Assembly: GCA_965153355.1 (NCBI GenBank)
Contig: OZ231128.1
Coordinates: 21,886,001 to 21,950,000 of the forward strand
Direction of reading: 5' to 3'
From: Flaccisagitta enflata
Lineage: Eukaryota; Chaetognatha; Sagittoidea; Aphragmophora
Length of the DNA: 64,000 nucleotides
How positions within the stretch are numbered: the first letter of the stretch is position 1; each line of letters begins with the position of its first letter. Under the pieces are notes generated by a model. That model searched no databases. It saw only the letters and a list, made by a program, of their open reading frames with translations, and was not told the DNA's origin. The position numbers and the translations under genes were made by a program. Shown in pieces: positions 33,421 through 44,287 of this stretch.

Positions 33421-35653
33421 GATTATTTCTTTCGAACTTTGGATTGATGAAAAACGGACAAAGACCCGACGAAAATCATTTAATTACAAACGCGCGAACT
33501 TTACGGAAATGCGGGCAGCAATTCATATGGATTGGAAAACAGTAATGCAAGACTTAGATGTTAATGAGGCGTGGTTATGTATCAAAGAGAAAATGAAAGA
33601 ACAAATGAGGATGCATATACCTCTTCACAAAAGTCGCGTGGTACATGAACCCCCATGGATGAACAAGAATTTGAAGAAAAAGATAGAAGAAAAAAAAGGG
33701 GCATGGAATCGCTGGAAGCGATCGAAGAGAGAAACAGACAAAGAAGAATACAGAAGAAAAGAGAAAGAGGTGAAGAGAATCATAAGAAACGAGAAGAACA
33801 AGACAGAGAAGAACATAATGATGTATAGAAAGACGAACCCCAAGTTGTTTTATTCGCATGTGAATAGAGCGAAAAAAACAAAGAGCAAAATTGGGCCACT
33901 AATGAATGGACAAAAAGCCATAATTAGCGACCCCAAGGAGCAGGCAACGCTAATGAATGAGTATTTTGCATCTGTCTTTACGAAAAGTAATGGTGAACCC
34001 CCGCCACTTCGCGAATTGACAGACGGGAGTGAGGAGTTGACGGACATTCATATAACAACAAACGACGTAATGGAAGCGATCGAGAAGCTTAAAGAATACT
34101 CGGCACCCGGACCAGATGAAATTCCACCCAAAATAATTAAAGAGCTAAAGACGGAGCTTGTAACGCCGCTAACCATTCTATTTCAGAAGTCGATGGATAC
34201 TGGAAAGATTCCAGACGATTGGAGAGAGGCCAACGTAACGCCGCTTTTTAAGAAAGGCAAGAAATCAGACCCGGGTAATTATCGGCCTGTCAGCCTGACA
34301 AACGTGATTGGCAAAACCATGGAACGAGTCGTCAAAGAAGCTTTGACTAAATACATTGAAACAAATAACCGCTTTTCAGATTCGCAGCACGGCTTCCGGA
34401 ACGGGCGATCAACCCAGACTAACATGATAGAATATTTGAATGTAACGACCAAATGGCTGGACGAAGGTAAGAACTTCGATGTGATTTACTGCGACTTCGC
34501 AAAAGCCTTTGACAAGGTCTGTCATAAAAGGCTCTTGGTAAAGCTCAAGGAAGCGGGAGTAGGAGGGAAGGTCTTGAAATGGTTGGAAGATTGGTTGAAA
34601 GGGCGGAAGCAACGAGTCAAAGTGGAGGATGAATGGTCTGAGTGGATTGAAGTCCTGAGTAGCGTTGTTCAAGGCTCGGTCCTGGGCGGAATATTATTTG
34701 ATATTTTTATTGACGATATCGATGAGGCAGCACTTGAAGCTTCGGTGTGGAAATTTGCGGACGACACAAAGGCAGCCATGATTATCGAATCAGAGGAAGA
34801 TGGAAGACGGATGCAGACGATCGTCGATAGTTTAGCCGCATGGGCTGAAAAATGGGGCATGGCCTTTAACGGAACCAAATGCAAAGTCCTACACGTAGGA
34901 AGAACCAACCCAAAGTACAAATATTTCTTGAATGGTCAGGAGATGGAAGCTGTCAAAGAGGAAAAAGATCTTGGTGTTTATATCGAAGACAGTCTAAAAC
35001 CAACCAAGCAATGTGCGGCAGCGGCAAAAGCAGCAAACTTTGCACTCGGTCAACTGCAGAGATCATTTCATTACAGGAAGAAGGCTCATCTAGTTCCTCT
35101 CTACAAAACATTTGTAAGACCTCGCCTGGAGCACGCGGTCTCAGCATGGAATCCATGGTTAGAAGCGGATATTAAGTGCTTAGAAAAAATTCAAGAACGT
35201 CTCATAAAAATGCTGTCTGACGTTCGCGGAAGCACTTACGAAGAAAAATTAAAGGACGCAGGACTGACTTCGCTCAAAGAGAGGAGAGAAAGAGGAGACG
35301 CTATTCAAACCTTCAAAGTGCTGAAAGGATTCAGCAAAGTGGAACGGGAAAAATGGTTTCAGACTGTTCCTGATGACGCCAGACCTACAAGAGCGACGGC
35401 AACGGTCGACGACGAGGGAAAATTGGTGAAGAAGGAATCAGTGCTGATGGTCGAGAGAGCGCGACTCGAAATTCGGCGGAACTCATTTTCCATTCGGGCT
35501 GCAAAAGGATGGAACGAACTCCCGGAAACTGTCAAGAGCAGCACATCCATAAATGGATTCAAATCGGCTTACGATCGATGGAAGGAAAAAAAAACTACGA
35601 ATACGGACGATAAGACAACAAGCTTGGAAAATAATGATCCCGGAACTAATTGA
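33398..35653 (+). CDS. LINE reverse transcriptase (ORF2 without endonuclease)
   Basis: The 751 codons are open throughout. Residues 1-75 match the linker that normally follows the AP-type endonuclease (PPWMNKNLKKKIEEKK). The RT domain follows: SAPGPDEIPPKII near residue 236, NYRPVSLTNVIGKTME, QHGFRNGRSTQTNMIEYL, the catalytic YCDFAKAFD with D366, VVQGSVLGGILF, and FADDTK with the two aspartates at 455-456. The C-terminal part has RPRLEHAVSAWNP and LKERRERGDAIQTFKVLKG, typical of CR1/L2/Rex-like LINEs. The RT could be catalytically intact, but without the endonuclease the copy should not target DNA by itself. The start codon may not be a natural one. An open frame this long suggests a fairly recent insertion. 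Confidence 0.85.
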   Translation: MKATEFHEIISFELWIDEKRTKTRRKSFNYKRANFTEMRAAIHMDWKTVMQDLDVNEAWLCIKEKMKEQMRMHIPLHKSRVVHEPPWMNKNLKKKIEEKKGAWNRWKRSKRETDKEEYRRKEKEVKRIIRNEKNKTEKNIMMYRKTNPKLFYSHVNRAKKTKSKIGPLMNGQKAIISDPKEQATLMNEYFASVFTKSNGEPPPLRELTDGSEELTDIHITTNDVMEAIEKLKEYSAPGPDEIPPKIIKELKTELVTPLTILFQKSMDTGKIPDDWREANVTPLFKKGKKSDPGNYRPVSLTNVIGKTMERVVKEALTKYIETNNRFSDSQHGFRNGRSTQTNMIEYLNVTTKWLDEGKNFDVIYCDFAKAFDKVCHKRLLVKLKEAGVGGKVLKWLEDWLKGRKQRVKVEDEWSEWIEVLSSVVQGSVLGGILFDIFIDDIDEAALEASVWKFADDTKAAMIIESEEDGRRMQTIVDSLAAWAEKWGMAFNGTKCKVLHVGRTNPKYKYFLNGQEMEAVKEEKDLGVYIEDSLKPTKQCAAAAKAANFALGQLQRSFHYRKKAHLVPLYKTFVRPRLEHAVSAWNPWLEADIKCLEKIQERLIKMLSDVRGSTYEEKLKDAGLTSLKERRERGDAIQTFKVLKGFSKVEREKWFQTVPDDARPTRATATVDDEGKLVKKESVLMVERARLEIRRNSFSIRAAKGWNELPETVKSSTSINGFKSAYDRWKEKKTTNTDDKTTSLENNDPGTN

Positions 35654-35747
35654 CCAAAATCGTCCTGTTAAAGATGCGCCAACGTCTCCGCAATGTCGGC
35701 AACGGCCGACCTAGGAGATCTACATCATCATATCATATATATATATC

Positions 35748-35833
35748 ATTCAACGTCATGATTTTACGGATGCCAACGCATTCAAAGACAAAGTCTGGAG
35801 CGATTATAGAGACGGCTTTTCGCGCGGTGGAAG
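35748..35833 (+). pseudogene. Fibrinogen domain exon, 5' part replaced by LINE tail
   Basis: From 35748 the frame reads IIQRHDFTDANAFKDKVWSD, then YRDGFSRGG. This fits the fibrinogen-related-domain pattern (V/I)-x-Q-R-x-D ... F-x-x-x-W-x-x-Y-x-x-GF. The donor GGAAG|GTGAAT follows 35833 (phase 2), exactly the phase needed by the next exon at 36789. Immediately upstream, where a GGGWTV-like segment and the preceding cysteine-containing part should be encoded, the sequence is the AT-repeat tail of the LINE. I found the missing part nowhere else between 32.5 and 35.7 kb. The exon therefore appears truncated by the insertion, which would disable the gene. Confidence 0.65.
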
Positions 35834-36003
35834 GTGAATATATAAAAATATATTGTAAAAGTTAATGGATGAAAGAGTCTCAGATTTTACAGCACCTGTA
35901 CGATCGCAATAGAATCAATTTTCCCATTGGTCAATATTCAATGAATTTGTGCAATATTGCTATGTTGGTCGGACGTTAAGATTGGTCTTACAAAAACTTC
36001 CTC

Positions 36004-36627
36004 CTTTTTGGGCAGCGGCCTCAAAGGGCCAATGACACAGAGGTGAATTTCCATATGTCCGTCCATCTGTCCATCCGTCCATCCGTCCATCCATCTGTCC
36101 ATCCATCTGTTTGTTTTTCCGTCCATCAGTCTGTCTGTTCGTCTTTCCATCCGTCCATCTGTCCATCCGTCCCCCCAAAGTTCTCAATTCTCAAATTCCC
36201 ATCAAATAATATATAAAATTGACAATACAAATACTTCTCATTGAATAACATGGAAAATTTACAAAAAAGTAAGAAATGCAAATTTCCCATCGAATAACAT
36301 AGAAAATTGACTGAAAAATGAAAAAAAATGTTTAATTTCATTTAGATAACATGGAAAATTGATGAAATAATGGGTGAAAATGTAAAATTTTCATTGAATA
36401 ACATGAAAAATTGATGAGAAAAGAAAAAAAACTGCCATTGAATATCATGGAAAATTGCCCTAAAGGCCCCAAATATGCCTTCTCAGGACGTATAGAAATT
36501 CACCCCTGTGTCCAACAGGACATCGGCCCTTTGGGGCCGCTGCCCTGCTCTCACTCCACTTCTTCAGCTGATCACTCCAAGCAGGGTATCGAGTACCGCT
36601 GACCATGTGCGATCCTTGGATGACTTG
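36004..36627. mobile_element. Family E element, copy E3 (in intron)
   Basis: It runs from TTTTTGGGCAGCGGCCTC to GGGGCCGCTGCCCTGCTCTC and CCGCTGACCATGTGCGATCC. Inside are a GTCC-like tract (36055-36175) and repeats of about 60 bases with CATTGAATAACATGGAAAAT. It has the same build as E1 and lies between the last two fibrinogen-domain exons. Confidence 0.8.
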
Positions 36628-36676
36628 TTAGTTATTCAAAAAAGAAAAAAAAAAGAAAAAACAATCCGGAAAACAT

Positions 36677-36762
36677 TGTTGATAACAGGTTTTACATAAA
36701 AAGTAACAACTCTCCTGAGGAGATCCAAAAGAATTTGGTACATCTTTATGTAAGACCTGTTA
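36677..36762. mobile_element. Very short foldback element
   Basis: ACAGGTTTTACATAAA at the left is matched by the inverted TTTATGTAAGACCTGT at the right; total about 85 bases, 27 bases upstream of the last fibrinogen exon. Confidence 0.55.
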
Positions 36763-36788
36763 ATTCATAATCAATTTACGAATTTCAG

Positions 36789-37224
36789 CGAGTTTTGGTT
36801 TGGTCTGAATCGCCTTCACACCCTCACCAAATCTGGATCCTGGAATCTTCGTGTTGAGATCAAATACAATCGATCGAGTGGAGGAAAACCGAGTCCACGC
36901 GCCGGAACTTGGGGAATAGGAGAATGGGGAAATTTCTCCATCACGTCAGAAGACGAGCAATTCCAATTGAGCATTGGAGGAAGAGTGAAGAGAGAAAACA
37001 TGGAAGATAGAAATCCTTTCATTACTCACAATAAAATGAATTTCACATCGACTGATAGGGATAACGACATTTCTAAAAGCAACTGTGCAGCAAAATATGG
37101 TGGTGGGTGGTGGCATAGCTCATGTTATAACGTGTGCCTAAACTGTCAGTTGTCAGAAGGTAGAAGCGTTTGGTATCATGAAATCTTATCTTATTCCCTC
37201 ATGTGGATCCAACGAGTTGCTTGA
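36789..37224 (+). CDS. Fibrinogen domain, C-terminal exon
   Basis: The acceptor CGAATTTCAG precedes 36789 and the frame (entering with one base, completing the AG left by the previous exon) runs to TGA at 37222-37224. Recognisable FReD landmarks in order: EFWFGLNRLHTLT; SGSWNLRVEI; a TSEDEQFQLSIGG segment; HNKMNFTSTDRDNDISKSNC, the calcium-site-like D-x-D-N-D region with its cysteine; the C-A-x-x-Y-G-G-G-W-W-x-x-S-C segment; and a VWYHEILSYSLMWIQ end in place of the common WYHW...YSLK-x-x-E-M-x-I-R. The disulphide cysteines of the C-terminal half are present. Fibrinogen-related proteins bind acetylated or other sugar ligands, often in innate immunity; here the ligand is unknown. Confidence 0.8.
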
Positions 37225-38050
37225 GAACAGGAAACTATCTGAATTTGCATTTTTACATCTTATTTACTATCTAGGAAATTTGTTTGGCATCACTCTTAAA
37301 GAGAGATATCTCAACTTCATGTTTAAAAACGTAAATAAAATTTATGAGCATTTTAATCTACGCCAAAAAATCTGCAATCTGAGTCCAATCTCGTTTCTGT
37401 GCATCAAACCGTTTAGAAATGCCATTAGTTTGCAGCTGATCATGTACTTTCAAAAATGGTGAAAAAGAAGGATTTTTTTCTTTGGAATGCTCTTAAATTT
37501 TACCAAGAAATGCTAAAAACATGCAGATTGCACCACCCGTTAGCGCTTGAACTCTAGTTTTATAATCTCTTGGATTTTTAGTCAAATTTGTAAAAAGAAG
37601 TAGCTTAATTTTGAGGCCAAAATGACCAAAATCTACTGTTTTTTCCAAAACCACCTTTTAAGTCCTCGGAGTTGTGATGGACAAACCTAACTCGCCGTCC
37701 CTTGATTGGATTGAAGATTGTTTTTCTCTTCTCTGTTCTAGTTAGTATAAATACAAAAATAAATAAAAACAATCAGGCACATGAGTTTTGCGCACAAGAG
37801 GGAGAAAACACACTGCCAACCGAAAGTGTTGCCAAACTTTTTTCCTAGATAGTAGTCTCCTACTCTTTAAGTCCTTAAATTAATTTTGGTACGTTTTAAG
37901 CAATTAGAAATGAGAAAATACGTCCAACATGTCAAACTTGTCTTTTAATCTGCCACAGAAAACAAAGTCAACATCGTCGCATCGGGCCTCTGATAAGACT
38001 TGGCATGACAGAATGGAAAAAAATCACGAAAACATTAGAACAAAAACGAT
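37225..38050. other. Non-coding, 3' flank of the fibrinogen-domain gene
   Basis: AT-rich. AAATAAATAAAA-like runs near 37755 could serve as polyadenylation signals, but this is not demonstrable. No other feature recognised. Confidence 0.4.
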
Positions 38051-38054
38051 AAGT

Positions 38055-38540
38055 TGCAACATATGGTCAGTGATACACGTTGCCCTGCTCTGAATGATTG
38101 CGTGAGGGGAAGCAGAGCAGCAGCTTCAAAGTGGATAAAGATCAGTAGAACCCAGGAGGACTTTCTTTGATCCTGTCTGAGAGATTTGAGGAGCTAAAAG
38201 GGGCCGATTGAGGCCTTTAGCCCTTTGATAGCCAAAAGGCTTCCATACGGCTGATTCAAGACCTGAGCTGAGCAAGCTAGCTAGACTTTTTGGGCTTTGG
38301 AGGGGTCAATGACCTATGATTCCACACGGGGCAATTGTTCTAATCTGATGTCTTTGTCCAACCCCCCATGCCTCAAATTGGGCCTTTCAGACTCCAAATC
38401 AGACCTCTCAGACCCCAAATCAGGCCTCTCAGACCTCAAAGCAGGCCTCTCCGACCCCAAATCAGACCTCTTAGACCCCAAATCAAGCCTCAATATTTAA
38501 CTCTCAGACCCAAAATCAGGCCTCTCAGAGAGTATGCACG
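38055..38540. mobile_element. Family E element pieces, copy E4
   Basis: A GGTCAGTGATACACGTTGCC end with GAAGCAGAGCAGCAGC at 38066-38130, then TTTTTGGGCTTTGGAGGGG at 38286 and a run of about 20-base CCTCTCAGACCCCAAATCAG units at 38395-38530. The order is scrambled relative to other copies. Confidence 0.6.
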
Positions 38541-39430
38541 AAAATGTCTTAATTTCTATGTCATAGTAAGGTTTGTCATGTTCAATTTTGTCTTAATATC
38601 AATGTCTTAAAATCAATATGTCTTAACGAAAATGTCTTAACAAAAATGCCTTAATAAGAATGTCCTAATAAAGTAAAAAAACATCAGTGTTTGATGTTAA
38701 ATGTCATAACAAAAATTTCTCTAGAAAAGTGTGTAAACAAAAATTGTCTTGACAATGATGTAATTTCAATTTGCAAAAAACAAAATCATTTGTTACCATT
38801 GTCATCATCAGAATCTGTCACAAATGGGAATGATCTTTTCTTTTCTCCCAAAAGTCTTAATTTCTTTTTTAGATGCATTTAGTGGGTCCGTCCATCCGTC
38901 CCTTGGTCCATCCGTCGGTCCATTACGCCTGTTCAAAAACTACGTTTCTTGGCTGTTTTAGGCCTTGGTGAGATCCTAAACTGAAACAAATGAACAACCA
39001 ACATGTTTTGAGAGCCACCTTTACTGCTTCGTCGGTTCACCCGTCTATTTGTCCATCTGTCTCTCCATATATACGACTTAATCAATACACGTAGACACAG
39101 TCCGGACGCATTGTTGCCCGGTCGGGCTTGTTTCTTAAAATGAACCTAATTCAGTCACATTCATCGTCCAGTCAGCATTGCATGCCCATTCTTGTTCCCG
39201 AATGTCCCTTTCCTTTCAAAACTACTGCATACTTGCAGAACAAGAATGTCTTATTCTTTGTTTCATTCCATGTGAATGGACGAAAATGTCTTAATTTTCA
39301 TGTATTTTTGTTTTTTGTTCTCATGCAATGTTTACTATGAAAGACGAATATTGAAAACATATTTTCTTTAAAGGAATGATCCGTATGGTAAAAAGCGCGA
39401 AAAACGAAAAACAAACTTTTTTTGCATTTT
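38541..39430. repeat. AT-rich region with repeated AAAATGTCTTAA motifs
   Basis: The motif (A)AAATGTCTTAA recurs irregularly, and its inverse TTAAGACA recurs at 40.09-41.33 kb. The two regions could be the arms of one larger palindrome interrupted by the C1, D1 and heptamer repeats. A short GTCC/GGTC stretch at 38886-38930 is also present. Confidence 0.45.
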
Positions 39431-39555
39431 TAGGTGCGACATAGCACCTCTATAATTGGCTGTGTCCGTCGGTCGGTCGGTTGGTCTGTCTGTCTGTTGG
39501 TAACGCATTCCTTCAACGATCCACACGTCGCACCTTATTGGTCTACTTGGCCTTG
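39431..39555 (+). mobile_element. Family C short element, copy C1
   Basis: It starts with the hairpin TAGGTGCGACATAGCACCTC (CTAA on the other strand), then TATAATTGGCTGTGTCC and a GGTC/TCTG tract. It ends with the lock CGTCGCACC (GGTGCGAC inverted) and GGCCTTG. The lock matches the hairpin arm exactly. Confidence 0.75.
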
Positions 39556-39581
39556 TTTTTTTTGTTCTGCTCCTTGAATTA

Positions 39582-39873
39582 AACAATGCCAAGTAGGCCA
39601 ACGATGCGTCCTCTTTGAATGAATGTTTTTTTATGAGTGAATGTTTTTTTATAAATGATTGTTTTTTTTATGAATGAATGTCATTTGTGAATGATTGAAT
39701 GAATGAATAACTTGATGTAGGCTTCTTTTACTGGGGTAAAACCACTTTTCTGTTGAAAAAATGCTTGATTTTGATGTTTTTAATGAATGCGTTACCAACA
39801 GACCAACAGACCGACCCACCGACCAACCAACCAACGGACACAGCCTATTATAGAGATGCAAGGACGCATCTAA
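39582..39873 (-). mobile_element. Family D short element, copy D1 (dispersed relative of the satellite)
   Basis: On + it begins AACAATGCCAAGTAGGCC with lock GATGCGTCC, continues through TTGA/AATG-rich sequence and a CCAACAGACCGACC tract, and ends GGACACAGCCTATTATAGAG, hairpin GATGCAAGGACGCATC, CTAA. Together with C1 it forms a larger inverted pair. Confidence 0.75.
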
Positions 39874-40169
39874 AAACGCAGTTATGAAAAAATTCTAAGG
39901 GACTTAGATGTTTACCAAAAATTAAAGTAATGTAGTCTGTTGCAGAGAGCCATTTTGTTTATTACAATGCAGTAAACAAGGCTGTTTAAGGCTGACCTAA
40001 CACGGAAAAACAAAGAAGTGAGAGTAGACATAACTAAACATACAAACGAACGATTAAAAGATGAAACACATGGATGAATGGATGAAATAAGACATTTTTT
40101 GTAAGACATCTAAGTTAAGACAATTTCGTTAAGACAAATTTTGTTGTGGCAAATCATACTACGACATCA

Positions 40170-41160
40170 AAATTAAGACATTGTCGTCCATAGAACTGAA
40201 TAACAAATATCAAATATTGAATACTTCAGAGAACAAATATTGAACATTGAATACTTCAGACTGTATATTGCAAAGAAGAAATGAATATTGAATATTGAAT
40301 ATTGAATACTGAATGCTGAATATTGAATATTGAATATTGAATATTGAATATTGAATACTTCAGGCTGTGAATTGTAAAGAAGAAATGAATATTGAATATT
40401 GAATATTGAATATTGAATATTGAACATTGAATATTGAATATTGAATATTGAATATTGAATATTGAATATTGAATAATGAATACTTCAGATTGTGAATTGC
40501 AAAGAAGAAATGAATATTGAATATTGGATATTGAATATTGAATATTGAATATTGAATATTGAATATTGAATATTGAATATTGAATATTGAATATTGAATA
40601 CTTCAGATTGTGAATTGCAAAGAAGAAATGAATATTGAATATTGAATATTGAATATTGAATGTTGAATATTGAATATTGAATATTGAATATTGAATATTG
40701 AATATTGAATATTGAATATTGAATATTGAATATTGAATATTGAATATTGAATATTGAATATTGAATATTGAATATTGAATATTGAATATTGAATATTGAA
40801 TATTGAATACTTCAGACTGTAAATTACAAAGAAGAAATGAATATTGAATATTGAATATTGAATATTAAATACTTCAGACTGTAAATTGCAAAGAAGAAAT
40901 GAATATTGAATATTGAATACTTCAGATTGTGAATTGCAAAGAAGAAATGAGTATTGAATATTGACTATTGAATACTTCACACTGTAAATTGCAAAGAAGA
41001 AATGAATATTGAATATTGAATATTGAATACTTCAGACTGTAAATTGCAAAGAAAAAATGAATTGCGAATATTGGATATTGGATATTGAACACCTCAGATT
41101 CTAACTTGCAAAGAAGAAATGAATGACGAATATTGAATATTGAAAACTACAGAGCGCCAC
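40170..41160. repeat. (GAATATT)n heptamer minisatellite with regular spacers
   Basis: Blocks of GAATATT repeats are separated about a dozen times by a spacer of about 30 bases beginning ACTTCAGACTGTAAATTGCA and ending AAGAAGAAAT. Block length varies from two to more than twenty units. Translated frames here are artefacts of the 7-base period. Confidence 0.95.
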
Positions 41161-41624
41161 TTGTAATGGGGAAAGACAAATAAAAAACAATGAACGGGGA
41201 GTGTGACAGAATCAGCCTTTTTTCAAAAAATATTAAGACAAAATTAAGACATTATTGTACAAGACAAAATAAGTTAAGCCATCATATTTGTAAGACAACT
41301 TCAATTGAGACAACAAAATCAAGACATTTTCGTAGTCACCCCTCTCAGACCCAAAATCAGGCCTCTCAGACCATAAATTAGGCATCTCAGACCTAAAATC
41401 AGGTCTCTCAGACCGCATATCAGGCATCTCAAACAACATATCTGGCCTCTCAGACCCAAAATTAGGCCTCTCAGACCCAAAATCAGGCCTCTCAGACCCA
41501 AAATTAGACCACATGACCCCATATCAGGCCTCCCAGACCCTAAATCAAGCCTCTAACTAAGACCCCAAATCAGACCCCAAAAAAATTGCTGCTGCCCCAT
41601 TAACTCAACACCACAATACCAAAC

Positions 41625-42420
41625 AGGTCGCCAAAGGGTAATATGTGGTCAGCAATACCCGTTGCCCTGGTTTGCATGATTGTGAATTTGAGTGAGGGGA
41701 AGCAGGGCAGCAGCCCTAAAGGGGACGAAGTCCTGTAGAACACAGGGAAACTTTCATTCTTCCATCCGTTTGTTTGTTTGGGCCTGAGGAAGCTAATTGG
41801 AGGCCTGGGAAGGCTGATTTGAGGCTTGAGAGAGTTGAATTGAAGCTCAACAGGCCATGGAGGACTGATTTGAAGCTTGAGGGCATTAATTTTAGGCTTA
41901 GAAGGCTGATTTGTGGCTTGAGAGGCCCAATTTTAGACTTGAGGGACCAGATTTGAGGCCTGACAGGCCAGATTTTAAGCCTGACAGGCTGGATTTGAGG
42001 CCTGATAGGATGGATTTGAGGCCTGATGGGCCTGATTTGAGGCCTTAGAGGCCTGATGGGGCGGGGACGAACAAAAGAACAAACAAATGGACAAACGAAC
42101 AAAAGTCCCCTGTGTTCTACAGGACTTCGTCCCCTTCGGGACCGCTGCCCAATGATACTAATGGGGCATTGGGAACCTCTGACCATAATGACGCTTGTGC
42201 GACCTGTTTGAAGTCTGAGAGAGTTGATTTTAGGCCTCAGAGGGCTGATTTGTGGCATTAGAGGACTGATTTGAGGTCTAGTTCATTTGAGGTCAGCGAG
42301 GGCTGATCTGAGGCTAGGCTTGTGGTAGCCAATTTGAGGCCTGAGAGACCTGATGTGAAGCCCGATGTGAAGCCTTAGAGACTTTTTTTGAAGCATGAGG
42401 GTCCTAATGGGGAGAGGGGG
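41625..42420. mobile_element. Family E element, copy E5
   Basis: It begins CAGGTCGCCAAAGGGTAATA with GGTCAGCAATACCCGTTGCC, then GGGGACGAAGTCCTGTAGAA. The middle is about 15 units of roughly 20 bases (GGCCTGATTTGAGGCCTGA-like). An inverted end follows (CTACAGGACTTCGTCCCC, then ACCGCTGCCC). Units continue to about 42420. Similar CCTCTCAGACCCAAAATCAG units precede it at 41340-41570. Confidence 0.75.
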
Positions 42421-43019
42421 GGGGGAGCAGACGTAGGAAGGAGTGAAAAGACAAAAATAAAACCAATACAGAGAAACAAACTATTGTCGATAGACTGACA
42501 AACCGACTGGCTAGCGCAACAGTGTGAAGAGTAGCATTGTTTTATTGCTTGCGACTACGTATCTGAACTGAGTTTACCAAACTGAGCCTTTGTTCAAATG
42601 TTTTGTAGAGACATTGGGTTTGTGGTTTAGGGGTTATCTAGCGACAAAAAAGACGATTCATGTCTTTTGTTTTCTTCTTTTTTTTTAGTGGCAAACTTCC
42701 AGCTTTATTATGAAATACATAAATAGGCACATACTCTAGAGGAGGTTAAAGTCATTCAAGTATGGCCGTGAGAAGCGTATCCTTGACAGCTTAAGGATAA
42801 GATTGCTTTATTCCGGATCAATATCATCAAACTGCAAGAAAACAGAACAATTGAACACGTTAGGCCTGGATAAGAAAGTTTATTCTCGAAGGTAAAAAGA
42901 TTCAAAAATAGGTTGAATAGCATTTCAGTATAAATTCTGTAAAATTGAATTTATATCAATGCTAGCCCGGAGCATAAAATCAAGAAGTTGTCGGAGCCTT
43001 AAGGTTTAGGACGCAGATA
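42421..43019. other. Non-coding
   Basis: Contains a weak family A-like trace near 42490-42560 (GACTGACAAACCGACTGG, then TTGCTTGCGACTA). Nothing else recognised. Confidence 0.4.
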
Positions 43020-43850
43020 CAGTAGATGTCAGCTAGACTTGGAAATACCGGGGCCCTCATACCCTAAATACCATTTGTGTAAATGGAATGAAACTGAGTG
43101 TGTATAATGGGGGGTCGGTATCAACCTATTTTGGAAATGCCAATCGGACATATCACCAGACCATGCGCAATCACAATACAACCTGAGAACTAGAAGGAAA
43201 AGTTCATGAGATTTTATCATTTATAGTCGTGCCAACCCTACCTTTCCCATAGTAAAGTATAGGAGCTTCCTCTTCCTCTTCCTTCTCCCTATTCATTACA
43301 ATGTAAATAAGGGGTGTGGCACGACTGTAAATGATATGGTGTGACTCCTATTTCCTTTCACATGTGTTTATATATCGTTTTTGTGCACACTTTGGTCATA
43401 TGTCCGACTGGCATTTCCAAAATTTGTTGTTACCGACCCCCCCAGTGTATAATGCTTATGTCCTATAGGGTTGAAGATGGGGTATGGCAGCTCTTGATAT
43501 AAAATTCTCTTGAATACACTAAATCAAATTCGCTCTGCCTGAATTGCTGCTGATATTGGTCTTGTGGTTAACTCACTAGACTTAAGATTAATTAGGAACA
43601 GTTTATTCAAAGGTTCCATGTTTCCAAATCAAGCAAGTAGATGAAGCTGAAATTCTGCAAAATAAGTGATTGATACTATAATTTTACACTCAATATTTTT
43701 TTCCTAAGGTAAACTGTAGGGGGATGCCACACCCCATCGTCAACCCCTTAGGGTCTGTACATTACACCAGCATAATATCAGTCCCTTCAGTATACTGATA
43801 TTCAGGTTATGAGCTCCCCCGTATTTCCAAGTCTAAACGACATCTACTGT
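43020..43850. mobile_element. TA-flanked MITE (Tc1/mariner-like)
   Basis: The ends CAGTAGATGTC at 43020 and GACATCTACTG to 43850 are inverted and each is flanked by TA. Longer matching arms include ACTTGGAAATACCGGGG and CCCCCGTATTTCCAAGT. A second inverted pair (GGGGTCGGTATCAACC and GTTACCGACCCCCC) lies inside. No transposase. Confidence 0.7.
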
Positions 43851-44287
43851 ATATATATATTCTTCCAAGCTTCCGGGAAGAATGAATTTTTCTTTAAAGA
43901 TTTCGACAAGCAGAAAACAGTCTAAAATGACGGATTTATGCAAAAATCAAGTCAATTTCTATTGAATCAATATTAAAAATGATATGGAAAAAACAGAATC
44001 TTTAGATTATCCAATTAAAATATGATTTGTAACAACCGTTTAAATGCTCTTCTAAAACATAATTTCATTTTGTATTTTTTTCCTTTTGCCATATAGTTCT
44101 TCCGACTCTGTCACCTTGCTTCCGAGAAGCGGCGCTTCCCGCTTCCCCGTAATCTGCATGTCTGATCCCGAAATCCAGTCTTTTCTTGTCTCGTTTTCTT
44201 GTCATAGGTCAATGCAAGGTATGAAATATTATTATACTGTAGTTTTGTTGTACTCTAGTACTGCCTTTGCCGGTGGTCTTGAGCTTG

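Larger units (their letters stand above)
32960..35747 (+). mobile_element. CR1-like non-LTR retrotransposon (LINE), internally deleted
   Basis: It consists of a leader-like part (about 32960-33312) with repeated ACTCGATTGGGAGA and GTTACGACTTTGGCG motifs, a short start-of-ORF remnant at 33313-33420, an intact reverse transcriptase ORF, and a 3' tail of short ATC and AT repeats ending about 35747. The endonuclease domain normally upstream of the RT is missing. The element lies in the fibrinogen-domain gene in the same orientation, and its 3' tail touches coding sequence of that gene. The 5' border is approximate. Confidence 0.75.

Noticed and set aside
33398-35653. Reading the LINE ORF as part of the host fibrinogen-domain gene
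   Set aside because: It has clear CR1-like reverse transcriptase motifs, its own stop, and a repeat tail; the host exon resumes after it in another frame.
40173-40980. Minus-strand frames repeating IFNIQYS
   Set aside because: The 7-base GAATATT unit produces a 7-residue period automatically.
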